Positions 35,031 through 44,225 of a stretch of DNA of 64,000 bases are shown here, one piece after another (within the stretch, counting starts at the first letter, position 1; each line of letters opens with the position of its first letter). The notes beneath the pieces were generated by a model. The model searched no databases and had not been told where the DNA came from. It saw only the letters and a list, made by a program, of their open reading frames with translations. The translations under genes and the position numbers were made by a program. This DNA comes from a virus, in the IMG/VR virus record IMGVR_UViG_3300022200_000033, positions 1 to 64,000 of that record, one strand, 5' to 3'.

Positions 35031-36356
35031 TTATGCGAATAGGTCGGACTTTGTGAGGAAACGTCCACCCCATAGTGCTTTTTGCTGAGCCTTTTCGAAA
35101 ATTGGCTCCTGTACGATCTCTCCGAGATCGCCAGACTTACGGAAAGCAGTATCTTTTTCTACTGCATCTACACGCTTTCCAAAATCATTTTTTACTGAAT
35201 CAACATCTTGTCTAACACCTGTAACTGTCTTGTTGAGTTCGTCTACCTTCTCATTAAGAGCCTTAATGGTGTCAGCAAGCATGGTGAATGTTGAGTGAAC
35301 CTCTTGAATGAGTGCCTTTGCAACTTCATCTTCTTCAGGCTTCATTGACTTTTCTTCCATTTCTTCCTCTTCATCCATGGATTTCTCAGCCATATCCCCT
35401 TCATCTTCTTCTTCTGTTGAAACTTCAATCTCTACAGCCTTCTCTACTTCTTCTTCAGCCTTTTCTGATTCTGGCTCAGACTTCTCTAGTTCTGGCTCTA
35501 CAGCTTTTTCAACTTCTGTTTCAGATTTTTCCATTTCAACTTCTACAGCTTTTTCTACGGTTTCTGTAACAATATCTGTTACATCTTCCATAGGTACTGT
35601 TTCTGTATTTTCATTTTCCATCTTGCTTACCTCCTTTGCGTCATTTTTGATAGTAGAAAGAATAGACTTTACTACCTCTGCTTTTTGAGCATCATTAGTC
35701 TCAACGAAACCAATGTTGTTCATACCTTTGTCGCACCTTGGGCAGTCTGATGTACTACCAGAAGATAGTTGAACAATATCGTCACCTTTGCACCAAAATA
35801 CGTTTTCAATTAGGGCTTTAGAAAGATACCCTCCAGCATGACCTTTTTCAATGCTAATAACATTGGCGTATTGATTTGCAGGATTGTCTACTAAAGACAA
35901 CTCAAAGAGATCATAATCTTTAATGATCCTAATAGATTTATTAGCACCTTCATCAAAAGTATCTTCGGAATCTTTTACACTGCCACCGATTGAAAAACCT
36001 GTTAGCGTACCGTCAAGAACTTTTTCCCATGTATCCTGAGCACCCTTACTTACATATGTAGAAACAAAAACACCCTTATAAAATTTTCCAGTTTCTTGGT
36101 CATAGAATGAATCTTCTTTGAATGATACTAGTTTTCCGACAGCCTTCTTGTCATCGTGCATTTCTCTGATGTTCCCACGGAATTGCTCAAAAGCTTTTAC
36201 GCTAGCTTCTGATGGAACAATGTCCCCTTGTCTATCAATGTTATCAAGAGTAGCAAATCCAGATACGATTCTTCTCTCTATATCAATTTTTGCAATAGGC
36301 ATTGAAAGACGTAAACTGCTTCCTTCAGATTCCCAGTGTGCCTTAGAAATTTCCAT
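35031..36356 (-). CDS. Prohead protease (S78 type) fused to acidic scaffold
   Basis: The 441-residue protein has an N-terminal HK97-type protease: VSGFATLDNIDRQGDIV, catalytic candidates His67 (REMHDDK) and Ser122 (LTGFSIGG), and YDLFELSLVDNPA. A CxxC pair lies near 200. Residues about 240-360 are an extreme acidic repeat region with EKAVE/EKSE-type units, followed by a coiled coil (LADTIKALNEKVDELNKTV), as expected for a scaffold. The protease would cleave the scaffold and mature the capsid. Confidence 0.87.
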   Translation of the reverse strand: MEISKAHWESEGSSLRLSMPIAKIDIERRIVSGFATLDNIDRQGDIVPSEASVKAFEQFRGNIREMHDDKKAVGKLVSFKEDSFYDQETGKFYKGVFVSTYVSKGAQDTWEKVLDGTLTGFSIGGSVKDSEDTFDEGANKSIRIIKDYDLFELSLVDNPANQYANVISIEKGHAGGYLSKALIENVFWCKGDDIVQLSSGSTSDCPRCDKGMNNIGFVETNDAQKAEVVKSILSTIKNDAKEVSKMENENTETVPMEDVTDIVTETVEKAVEVEMEKSETEVEKAVEPELEKSEPESEKAEEEVEKAVEIEVSTEEEDEGDMAEKSMDEEEEMEEKSMKPEEDEVAKALIQEVHSTFTMLADTIKALNEKVDELNKTVTGVRQDVDSVKNDFGKRVDAVEKDTAFRKSGDLGEIVQEPIFEKAQQKALWGGRFLTKSDLFA

Positions 36357-36391
36357 ATTGGTTCCTATTATACATCATTTTTATCAAATTG

Positions 36392-38023
36392 TTACTGTGT
36401 TGATCTTCCCTCACCTTGAGGGTTTCTTCCAGTAGTTGTAGCAACGCTATCTGATGCATTATTCATCCTTTCTGCATCTCTTTGTCTGTTACCTGACAAG
36501 TTTGCGCGAGCATCAGTTGCTTGTCTTGGAGTCATCTCAAAGACTTCATCTCCACCTGGCCTTTGCGGTAGCCCAATCTGCTCTCTTGCTTCATTTGGAG
36601 TCATTACCTGAGTTTTAATATATCTTTCAAGCATTTGTGATTGAGCTACTTCATCTGTCAAAGTTAGTTCATTAAACTTAAGATCGATAAGGTCTGTTTT
36701 TGTCTTAACAATCTTGCTTAGCATTTTTTCAATATATCTTTGTGCTGGACGAGTTACCTGTTCCTTGAATGTTCTATCTTGAGACATTGCAGCAGCAAGA
36801 CCTCCAGTATCAACTCCGCCAAGCTTTGAAAGTGGAACTTGATGAGCCATGAGAATGTCATCACGATTCTTTTGGTGATAGTCATTAAATGATGCTTCTT
36901 GAACATTTGCTTCAACAGGAATCATCTTAAAGTCAATGGCATTTCCCTGTGAGTCTGCGGGTAGTGGAACGTAAAGGGTTCTGTGGTTCTGACCCTTTAA
37001 TCCAGTCTGCAGGAATCTAAACAATCTATCCTCTGACTCAGAATCAAGCCTTGCCCCCTTAACAACAACTATGTATCTTGGAACAGCTTTATTTTCAAAA
37101 TAGTCAATATTGAATTGTGATGCTAACTGATCTCCCTTAAGAGATAAATAAGCAGAAAGAATATCTGGAACACCATAAAATGTGTTTAGTGGTGAGTAAG
37201 CTTTAAAGTGAATTACCTCGTTTGGACGGGGATCTTCTGTAATTGGATTAGGGTTAGTTGCTCCAAAGTTGCGGAAGTACACTATCTTTCCTGCAATAAT
37301 TTGAGTAAAACCATCACGAATTCTGCGTACCCTCATTGTTGTAGCTGGAATATGTCCAAGGTATCCAATGTCTCCAGCGACTGTTCTACCAACTTCTAGG
37401 TAACCGTTTCCTGTTGACTCAAGGTCAAGAAGAACCTTCTCCATGCTTGTAGTAAAACTATCATCATCGTTTAGACTTTCAATCCACTCTATTGCCTCGC
37501 CCTTTAATCTATCTAAGCGACGACGAGCCTTTTGCATAGCAGTTTCATTTTCCATTGACTCAATTCTAAGAATAACGTCTTTTGCTACATCAAACTTATA
37601 TCCAAGACCGACGGTGTTTGATACCTTTGCATCAATTGCTGCATGGTTGGCAAAGTTTGTATCATAAAAATTTGCAAGTTCGTATAGGTTATAAGGTGGT
37701 GTTATGACATCAAAAAGCCCATATCCATTTCTAAAGACTTCTCCTGGATTCATTTGCTTTGATTGAACTCCATCAACTCCAGTAGCTCTTGTTCCCGCTG
37801 CAACAGCGTATGAACCAGTGGCTCTTCCATCTCTGTCGATGGGAATATTTATAGATTTCTCTAGTTTATTATTTGTTCTGGTAGTTCTTCTTTTAAAGTT
37901 AGTATTTAAACCATCAAAATCCTTAATCTCTTCCCATGACTTACTGAATGGATCTTTAGAGATAAACTCATTTTCAACCTCAATGTCGTCAGAGTACTTT
38001 ATAGCAATTCTTTGTTCTTCCAT
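36392..38023 (-). CDS. Portal protein
   Basis: The 543-residue protein has the portal order: YGLFDVITPPYNLYELANFY, WIESLNDDDSFTTSMEKVLL, GNGYLEVGR, PRPNEVIHFKAYSP, GVPDILSAYLSLKGD and QVPLSKLGGVDTGG. The C-terminus is polar and Asn/Arg-rich. The portal forms the dodecameric DNA gate at the capsid vertex. Its start overlaps the 122-residue gene as TAATG. No terminase gene precedes it in this window. Confidence 0.92.
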   Translation of the reverse strand: MEEQRIAIKYSDDIEVENEFISKDPFSKSWEEIKDFDGLNTNFKRRTTRTNNKLEKSINIPIDRDGRATGSYAVAAGTRATGVDGVQSKQMNPGEVFRNGYGLFDVITPPYNLYELANFYDTNFANHAAIDAKVSNTVGLGYKFDVAKDVILRIESMENETAMQKARRRLDRLKGEAIEWIESLNDDDSFTTSMEKVLLDLESTGNGYLEVGRTVAGDIGYLGHIPATTMRVRRIRDGFTQIIAGKIVYFRNFGATNPNPITEDPRPNEVIHFKAYSPLNTFYGVPDILSAYLSLKGDQLASQFNIDYFENKAVPRYIVVVKGARLDSESEDRLFRFLQTGLKGQNHRTLYVPLPADSQGNAIDFKMIPVEANVQEASFNDYHQKNRDDILMAHQVPLSKLGGVDTGGLAAAMSQDRTFKEQVTRPAQRYIEKMLSKIVKTKTDLIDLKFNELTLTDEVAQSQMLERYIKTQVMTPNEAREQIGLPQRPGGDEVFEMTPRQATDARANLSGNRQRDAERMNNASDSVATTTGRNPQGEGRSTQ

Positions 38024-38391
38024 TAATCTTGTGCTCCGTATTTCTTAAGTGTTTGTTGAGCATCGTATACTGCTCCCATATCATTCAGGTTTGGAATTAA
38101 TCCATTCTTCATTCTGTCTACCTGCTCTGAGTGTCCTTCATCGCTGATTCTACTTATTCCAGCGTAAAACCATGGGCTTCCATCTGGCTGTCCATAGTGG
38201 GCTGCTGCTTTTCTTAGTTCAGAAATATTTGATAAGTCATGTTTTCTTGACGGAATGTTTAAAAGATTCCCTTGACCATCATTAAAAAGGTGTCCATCTG
38301 GAAGTTTCCAGAAGTAAAGTCCCCATTCGTACCCTTTATCTATGATTGTGGCTTTTGATTTGCCTACTTTTGGCTTTCTAGTATTACTCAT
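38023..38391 (-). CDS. Conserved-looking hypothetical protein before portal
   Basis: The 122-residue protein has a basic N-terminus (RKPKVGKSKAT), an aromatic stretch YEWGLYFWKLPDGHLF, and a short helix YDAQQTLKKYG. Its ATG is six bases after TGCTATAAT, so a leaderless mRNA is predicted, and it is coupled to the portal by TAATG. Thus the portal itself would be translated from a transcript without a 5' leader. Function unknown. Confidence 0.7.
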   Translation of the reverse strand: MSNTRKPKVGKSKATIIDKGYEWGLYFWKLPDGHLFNDGQGNLLNIPSRKHDLSNISELRKAAAHYGQPDGSPWFYAGISRISDEGHSEQVDRMKNGLIPNLNDMGAVYDAQQTLKKYGAQD

Positions 38392-38397
38392 GGTTGA

Positions 38398-38403
38398 ATT
38401 ATA
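38398..38403 (-). promoter_or_regulatory. Leaderless extended -10 (TGC TATAAT-N6-ATG)
   Basis: TGCTATAAT is followed by TCAACC and the ATG of the 122-residue gene. It heads the portal/protease/capsid block. Confidence 0.65.
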
Positions 38404-38408
38404 GCAGA

Positions 38409-41400
38409 TTATACGGGTTTAAGGATATAGGATGGTTCAAACCATACCACAGATGAGAATACACTAAATTGATCACCTTGTACTGACATGCCCGTATTAT
38501 CATCAATAACGATAATATTTGTCCCCATGTAGGTTGAATAGATTTCTTTGGGGGTGGTGGAAAACTGTCGTGCCTCTTCTAAGACATAGACATCTTTCCA
38601 TTTGTTTGGAATTTCAAGCACTCCATTTTCATCATACCAAGACTGCCAGTCAACTATATTACCTGGATCTGTTTCTTGATCCCCATAAAGGACGTCTTCC
38701 CAAGTTCTGGCAATCGTCACACCAAACTCATTTAACCCAGTTGACTTAAAGAAAGATATGTTGCTGTATGCACAACCAAACAGTAGACTTAGGGACCCAG
38801 AGAAATTATTCATATCTAGTGGCTCTTCGAATGAGAAAGCTATAACGTTCCACTCATACTTTTCTATGTAGGGATTTTCTACCTTTATTCCGTTTTGATA
38901 AAAAGATATCCCAGGGTATTCTTGTTTTGTATACTTGTCTCTTGCCGATATATAAAATCTTCCAAGACTCGCCACGGGAGTTACGGTAAACTCTATTTCT
39001 CCGTCTCTGTGTGTTAAATAGAATATAGTTTGAGTGGTTCCAATTTCCTGAAATATGTCGTACTTCATAAATAGCTGAAATGTTCCAAGTAGATAGTTTG
39101 CACTTTTATTTCTGTTTATTGGTATTAAAGACCCATACTCAATATCAGCATCTGTATCTAAGACCTTTATTCCAGTATTTTCCGTTAAGTATAGGTATGG
39201 AAGATTTTGTTTACTTAGCATGATTGGATTCTTTGATTTTCCACTGTAATATATTCCAGTTTTTACATATGGATAGATCGGAGTTCCTGTTTTAGTTCCA
39301 ATCGCTGTAAGTGATTTTTGATTAAGAGACTTTGAGGTAATCTCCAGGTTCTTTACTTTTAGCGGATTACTTATTATGCCATCTTGTTCAATTTCAAAAT
39401 GCACAACCATTGCCACGTTCTTAAAATTTATTGCTTTTGGTGGATAGATTACTGTTCCGTCTATTACCCTAAACTTTGTTTTATAAGATTTATATGGATC
39501 AATGTTGGTATTTTGGCTGTCTGCATAAACTGTATAAGAATCTGTTAAGTTTTTTGTATAAGTGAAGCTTGACAATGGCTCATCTGCTCCTTCAGCAAGA
39601 AGCTGGAAGGTAACATAAGCATCAAGGGATGATTGAGATGTATCAATTTGATATTCTGTAATAATATTTCCTGCAAGATCCGCATAGTCTGCGTATCCAG
39701 AAAGAACTGCGTTATCTAAAATACCATAATCTTTCTGAATAGGATCGTTATAGTCTTCAAAAAGCTCTTGGTATGTCCAATCTGGATTATCTACAGTTGT
39801 CTCTACAATGGTGGTTAATGATGGGTATCCAAAGTTAAACTGTAGATAGTCAAGGTCATAGGCGGTTGCTCCATCACTTGTTTCTATGTATGATGCAAAA
39901 GATGATAGAGGAAAATACTCTTCCCATTTAGACGAAACAGATATGTCAAGGAAAAATGCATTGTATCTAAAGAATGGAGACAAGGTGTATGAAGCATAGT
40001 GTCCCTCTAGTAAAGCTCCATCTGCATTATCTGCAATTCCGTTTTCTTGAAAATGTTCGGATATTGATTGATAATTTTCTTGATCAGAAAAACCTATTCT
40101 GTATATCTTACCTTCAAATGTTGAAACTCCATCCCCTCCAACAAACATCGACAGTACTTCTGGGGAACCAAAGAAGGATGCTAGTTCATAATTGAAAGAC
40201 TCAGATATTGTTGGTATGTGGATGCCTACAGCAAAATGACTATTCGCCACAGTAAAACCTGTATCTGCCAATTCCTGCCCATCAAATTCATATTTTATGT
40301 CATATCCAGTTATGTTTATTTCAAATCTTTTTCCAGTTAAAGTGTTTACTATATGAAGAAGCGGCCTTGTTTCTATCACTTCGGACTCTACTTCAAAGAT
40401 TCCATAAAAAGAACTTAGAGGGTTAGATAGAAAAGTTAAAGAGGTGAAGTTTAGATAGCATGGCTCTGTCCAGTTTGTTCCAGTTATTGGCACCCATTCA
40501 TCACCTTCAACATTTGGCCTAAATGATATATTTTTAGCATGGTTTCCACTTGGATATAAAAGATCGTTTAGATCTTTGCAGTCTGAATACCACTCAACAA
40601 CATCTCTTCCTCCCAAATATATGTCTGGCAAGGAGTAATCTGGCACAGAGATAGAATTTGTATTTGCAATTAGATTGTTATAGTATCCTGCATCCCACCT
40701 CTCCATGTCTGGATATACTTTATTTACTGTGTAATTTGCATTTGCAAAGTTTATAATTGCTTCTTCACCATCAAATGAATCATTGATTAGTTCAAGAGGG
40801 TCAGTTCCTTGTCCCCAAACAAAATGCTTTCTTGCAAGCTGAAGAGGTATTGCATAAGGAAAGATTGATAGACAATCAATTTCCATAAGATTTATATCTT
40901 CATAGCTATAAATACCTAACCATTCACTTTCAGAAAGAGAAACAGTGTCTTTATTTATTGTTACTTGGGCAACTTGCTCACCATTTATGAGCATATAAAA
41001 GCTATCTCCCTTTATATATATATGAACAAGCATTGGTCGATACCAATATGATACGTTATGAGATGAAAATTTCCCATCAACAACAAGGGTGATAAATCCT
41101 TCACTTACATAAACCCCATCATTTGTATCTATTGGTCCAAGGATTCTTCTTGATTCTTTTGTAGATGGCCTTGTTTTTATCCAAAACTCCAATGTAAAAT
41201 CTTTAGATATTCCGTCTGTTGTAAAAAACTCTTTATTTGGAAAAATAAAAGATGGAGATCCATCTGATGAAGGGTATATCTTTGTAACATTTTCTGATCC
41301 AAAGATCATTGGTATTCCCTTGTTTATTGCAAGAGCTTTTCCATCTTCACAAACAAAGTAAGCATTCTGAGAAAGAATTCCGTATTGGTCTGATGGAACA

Positions 41401-42077
41401 ACCTTGTTAGATAGTCCAGAGGATACTGGGGACACTTCTGTTCTTGCCCCCAGGCTCTTTGAGGTAAACGGTTCGGACCACTGACCAACAGTTATTCCGT
41501 TAAAGATAAAATTATAATCTCCAGGGGTTCCACCAGTATTCACCTTAGCTCTAAAAATTATGTGACAATAGTCTGAACCGAATTGTTCAATAAGAAAGGT
41601 GTCTTGGATATGAATCCATTCTCTTCTATCTGTAGTTGGTATTATTGTAAATACTTCAATCCAGGAAGATGTTGAGTCGTCATAATACTCATATCCAATC
41701 TCATATTCAGATACATAGATGGAATCTTGGTAGACGTAAGCACTTATACAAAATGTCTCAAGCTCTTCGCTACAATCACTAAAAAGAAAGGTATCTGAGC
41801 TTTTTGCTTCTATATACGTTCCGTCCGATAAAGGAACACTTCCTTCTATTCCAGCGTAGATATTGCTGTCAAATGGGGACCCAATATTTGGGAGAACGAG
41901 AGAATCGTTTGCAGTTCCATTTGTTATGGTCCATCCAACATAAGGGGAATCTGCTTCAAAGGTTCTTTGTTGATTTGTAATTAAAGAAATGTATGAAAAG
42001 TCATCGTCAATAGGCCAGATACCCACTGGATGTTCTGAATATAATTTTGCTGCGTACATGTTAGAAACGTTTGTCAT
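38409..42077 (-). CDS. Large virion protein with LamG/concanavalin-like domains
   Basis: The 1222-residue protein is mainly beta. Around residues 290-420 the pattern KDFTLEFWIKTRP, DSFYMLINGEQVAQVTI and EWLGIYSYED is a LamG-type lectin fold. A second similar unit lies near 990-1130 (LGTFQLFMKYD). Such domains bind glycans or cap fibres. It lies between NrdJ and portal genes, a slot where small terminase genes often occur. GGAAGGAG and an extended -10 precede it. Probably an adhesion or capsid-surface protein. Confidence 0.65.
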   Translation of the reverse strand: MTNVSNMYAAKLYSEHPVGIWPIDDDFSYISLITNQQRTFEADSPYVGWTITNGTANDSLVLPNIGSPFDSNIYAGIEGSVPLSDGTYIEAKSSDTFLFSDCSEELETFCISAYVYQDSIYVSEYEIGYEYYDDSTSSWIEVFTIIPTTDRREWIHIQDTFLIEQFGSDYCHIIFRAKVNTGGTPGDYNFIFNGITVGQWSEPFTSKSLGARTEVSPVSSGLSNKVVPSDQYGILSQNAYFVCEDGKALAINKGIPMIFGSENVTKIYPSSDGSPSFIFPNKEFFTTDGISKDFTLEFWIKTRPSTKESRRILGPIDTNDGVYVSEGFITLVVDGKFSSHNVSYWYRPMLVHIYIKGDSFYMLINGEQVAQVTINKDTVSLSESEWLGIYSYEDINLMEIDCLSIFPYAIPLQLARKHFVWGQGTDPLELINDSFDGEEAIINFANANYTVNKVYPDMERWDAGYYNNLIANTNSISVPDYSLPDIYLGGRDVVEWYSDCKDLNDLLYPSGNHAKNISFRPNVEGDEWVPITGTNWTEPCYLNFTSLTFLSNPLSSFYGIFEVESEVIETRPLLHIVNTLTGKRFEINITGYDIKYEFDGQELADTGFTVANSHFAVGIHIPTISESFNYELASFFGSPEVLSMFVGGDGVSTFEGKIYRIGFSDQENYQSISEHFQENGIADNADGALLEGHYASYTLSPFFRYNAFFLDISVSSKWEEYFPLSSFASYIETSDGATAYDLDYLQFNFGYPSLTTIVETTVDNPDWTYQELFEDYNDPIQKDYGILDNAVLSGYADYADLAGNIITEYQIDTSQSSLDAYVTFQLLAEGADEPLSSFTYTKNLTDSYTVYADSQNTNIDPYKSYKTKFRVIDGTVIYPPKAINFKNVAMVVHFEIEQDGIISNPLKVKNLEITSKSLNQKSLTAIGTKTGTPIYPYVKTGIYYSGKSKNPIMLSKQNLPYLYLTENTGIKVLDTDADIEYGSLIPINRNKSANYLLGTFQLFMKYDIFQEIGTTQTIFYLTHRDGEIEFTVTPVASLGRFYISARDKYTKQEYPGISFYQNGIKVENPYIEKYEWNVIAFSFEEPLDMNNFSGSLSLLFGCAYSNISFFKSTGLNEFGVTIARTWEDVLYGDQETDPGNIVDWQSWYDENGVLEIPNKWKDVYVLEEARQFSTTPKEIYSTYMGTNIIVIDDNTGMSVQGDQFSVFSSVVWFEPSYILKPV

Positions 42078-42092
42078 TTACTCTCCTTCCTA

Positions 42093-42098
42093 ATTATA
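42093..42098 (-). promoter_or_regulatory. Extended -10 (TGC TATAAT) 15 bases before ATG
   Basis: TGCTATAAT comes four bases after the hairpin behind nrdJ and is followed by GGAAGGAG and the ATG of the 1222-residue gene. Confidence 0.55.
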
Positions 42099-42102
42099 GC
42101 AA

Positions 42103-42131
42103 AGCGGGGCAGCCTCAAACACTACCCCGCT
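42103..42131 (-). terminator. Hairpin after nrdJ
   Basis: On the minus strand AGCGGGGTAG (42122-42131) pairs with CTGCCCCGCT (42103-42112), one G-U pair, around a 9-base loop. It is followed by TTTGC and then TATAAT, so the U-tract is short. It lies 15 bases past the nrdJ stop. Confidence 0.65.
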
Positions 42132-42145
42132 CCGCAGCCAACCTA

Positions 42146-44089
42146 TTACGCAGAAACTAGGTCTACAACATCACAAGACCCAGCAGTACAAGACAATTCT
42201 TGTGAGCCAGTTGTCGTATCTTCTAGTTCATAAAGTGGAAGGGATTGCCATGGAATATTTGTGGGCATTGACTTTACCGCTTCATTATACTCTTCTTCTG
42301 TTATTTCTTGATATGGTGCTTGTCGGTAAGAATGCTCAGATAACGGTAGGAACGAAACTCCACCAATTGAGTCAAAATTCTTAAAGACCCAAGCCCCAAC
42401 ATCTAGCCACTCGTCCTCTGCAACGTTAATAGTTACTGATGGATTGTGCTCTGTCCAGAATGTTCTATATGCTTTCCAAACCTCAAGGTGCTCAGTTGCT
42501 GAAAGGTCTTTTGTTACTGTAGCGTTATCTGGAGCTTTGATTGGAAAATAAAAAACTGTAGTCATATCAGGCTTCATTACGTCAGGTTCATTTGGAACAC
42601 CAAAGTCCTTAAGAAATGCTGTCAATGGATCTTTGTTATCTGCACGAACAGAACGAATGTAGTACTTTGAATACCATGGATGGATGCCAGAAGACACTCC
42701 AGTTAACTGAGATACCGTTCCTGAAGGCTTTACTGTTGTAATAGCAGTAGAATGATTTATTCCCAGTTTGTCTGCTTCCTTGGCATTCTCGCTTACTGCA
42801 AGCTCTCTCATCTGAGTAAGCATTGTGTTAAGCTCTGGATGCAGTTTTCCTGTCAACTTATTACCAAAAATACCTGTTAAGGAAACCCCAAGCAATCTTT
42901 CTTCTTCTGTATTTGATTGCCATGTTTTACGAATATACTTAAAGTTACTTAGGGTTGATTGCCAAGTACCCAGAATTGTAGCCAGACGAATCTTTGTGAG
43001 TAGAGTTTCAACGGTATCCTCTGCATCAATGACTACTTCAGTTAAATTACAGAACTGATTTGCACGCAAAAGAATCTCTCCACATGGGTTTGTTCCAGCG
43101 ACCTTTGAAGAGTCTCTACGATCAAACTTGTCAATATGCTTACGAACTGCATCAAGGTTATAAATACCTCTCTCACCTGACTTTGACTCATAAAGGTTTC
43201 TCCATTCACGGAGGAACTGAGCAGTATTTGGCTTTGAGTTATATACCGCTGAGTTGTTGGCAAGAGCACGCTGTCCTTCTGTTTCCCACCATTGACCACT
43301 CTTTGCTTTAGCCATCTCAAAGTCATCAAGATTAGACAGGGAAATAAGTGCTGAACGGCGAACTCCACCTACTACAACAACTTCTCCAACCTTGCACATT
43401 AGGTCGTGTGCTTCAATTGACTTTAGTCTACGACCCTTTGCAATAGAGAATGTTTCTACGGTAAACTTAAATAAATCATTAAGAGGCTCTGGCCCTGAAG
43501 CACGGCCTCCAAAAGTCTTTAGCCTTGCTCCTGATGGACGAACCTTTGACATATCCCATTCTGGAATCTGTCCTGTAACCAACAAACCAATTAGTTCTTT
43601 AAATGATTTTGCCCAGCCAAGCTTAGAATCTTCAACAACGATCGTTGTGTTTGTCTGGAACATCTCTTCTGCAATCACAGGAAGATTTTCAATATACTTC
43701 TGCTCTACAGAGAATCCTACTCCTGTTCCATTCATCAAGATGTACATGGCCTCATCAAAGGATCTAAGAGAATCTACGGCGATAAAAGAACAATTGTATG
43801 CTGCGATATGGTCTCTTTCTAAAGCTGGCCCAGCGGTCATTAAGGCACGCATAGATGGCATTACCTTGTGGTTAAGGATTGCATCTCTTACTTCTGCAAA
43901 TGACTTGTCTTTTTCCTTATATCCATAATTTTTTACAAGGTGATTCTTCATGAAGTCCATGTAACGATCTACAGTTTCTACCCATGTTTCCCTCCTACCT
44001 TTTTCTTCCAGCCAACGACTGTATCTTGAAACATGAATGAAATTTCTGTAGGGATCTGAAATTGATCCATTTTCGTTAATAAACGACAT
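42146..44089 (-). CDS. nrdJ: Class II (B12-dependent) ribonucleoside triphosphate reductase
   Basis: The 647-residue reductase matches the monomeric L. leichmannii type. Active-site Cys100 (AYNCSF) and Cys347 (FCNLTEVV) are the redox pair, NPCGEI (Cys336, Glu338) holds the thiyl radical, and SCTAGSC near the C-terminus is the shuttle pair. LMNGTGVGFSV is also characteristic. It makes dNTPs from NTPs using host adenosylcobalamin and works without oxygen. It is shorter than the 739-residue prototype. No cobalamin riboswitch was seen upstream. Confidence 0.93.
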   Translation of the reverse strand: MSFINENGSISDPYRNFIHVSRYSRWLEEKGRRETWVETVDRYMDFMKNHLVKNYGYKEKDKSFAEVRDAILNHKVMPSMRALMTAGPALERDHIAAYNCSFIAVDSLRSFDEAMYILMNGTGVGFSVEQKYIENLPVIAEEMFQTNTTIVVEDSKLGWAKSFKELIGLLVTGQIPEWDMSKVRPSGARLKTFGGRASGPEPLNDLFKFTVETFSIAKGRRLKSIEAHDLMCKVGEVVVVGGVRRSALISLSNLDDFEMAKAKSGQWWETEGQRALANNSAVYNSKPNTAQFLREWRNLYESKSGERGIYNLDAVRKHIDKFDRRDSSKVAGTNPCGEILLRANQFCNLTEVVIDAEDTVETLLTKIRLATILGTWQSTLSNFKYIRKTWQSNTEEERLLGVSLTGIFGNKLTGKLHPELNTMLTQMRELAVSENAKEADKLGINHSTAITTVKPSGTVSQLTGVSSGIHPWYSKYYIRSVRADNKDPLTAFLKDFGVPNEPDVMKPDMTTVFYFPIKAPDNATVTKDLSATEHLEVWKAYRTFWTEHNPSVTINVAEDEWLDVGAWVFKNFDSIGGVSFLPLSEHSYRQAPYQEITEEEYNEAVKSMPTNIPWQSLPLYELEDTTTGSQELSCTAGSCDVVDLVSA

Positions 44090-44125
44090 ATAAACACCCT
44101 TTCTAAGTTTGATTTATGAGTATTG

Positions 44126-44155
44126 AGTATAGCACTTTTATATCTTTCAATGCAA
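44126..44155 (-). promoter_or_regulatory. Sigma70-type promoter for nrdJ
   Basis: TTGCAT (44150-44155) and TATACT (44126-44131) are 18 bases apart, with TGC before the -10. The leader has AAAGGG before the ATG. An AT-rich inverted repeat (AACATTTT/AAAATGTT, 44166-44185) lies just upstream of the -35. Confidence 0.65.
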
Positions 44156-44165
44156 CATCATCTGT

Positions 44166-44185
44166 AACATTTTTTACAAAATGTT
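44166..44185. repeat. AT-rich inverted repeat upstream of nrdJ promoter
   Basis: AACATTTT and AAAATGTT form a perfect 8-bp inverted repeat around four bases. It lies between the fibre gene and the nrdJ -35 box. It may be an operator or a weak terminator stem for the upstream gene. No U-tract follows on the minus strand. Confidence 0.4.
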
Positions 44186-44225
44186 GGTAATAAAGGATGT
44201 TTTTAAGTTTGTGATTATTCTTACA

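Noticed and set aside
35308-35688. Plus-strand frames opposite the scaffold repeats
   Set aside because: Ser/Phe-rich reading is the reverse of the GAA/GAG-rich acidic repeats; no ribosome site and no plus-strand context.
44090-44225. Cobalamin riboswitch before nrdJ
   Set aside because: The leader is only about 35 bases after the promoter and lacks the B12-box; too short for the known fold.
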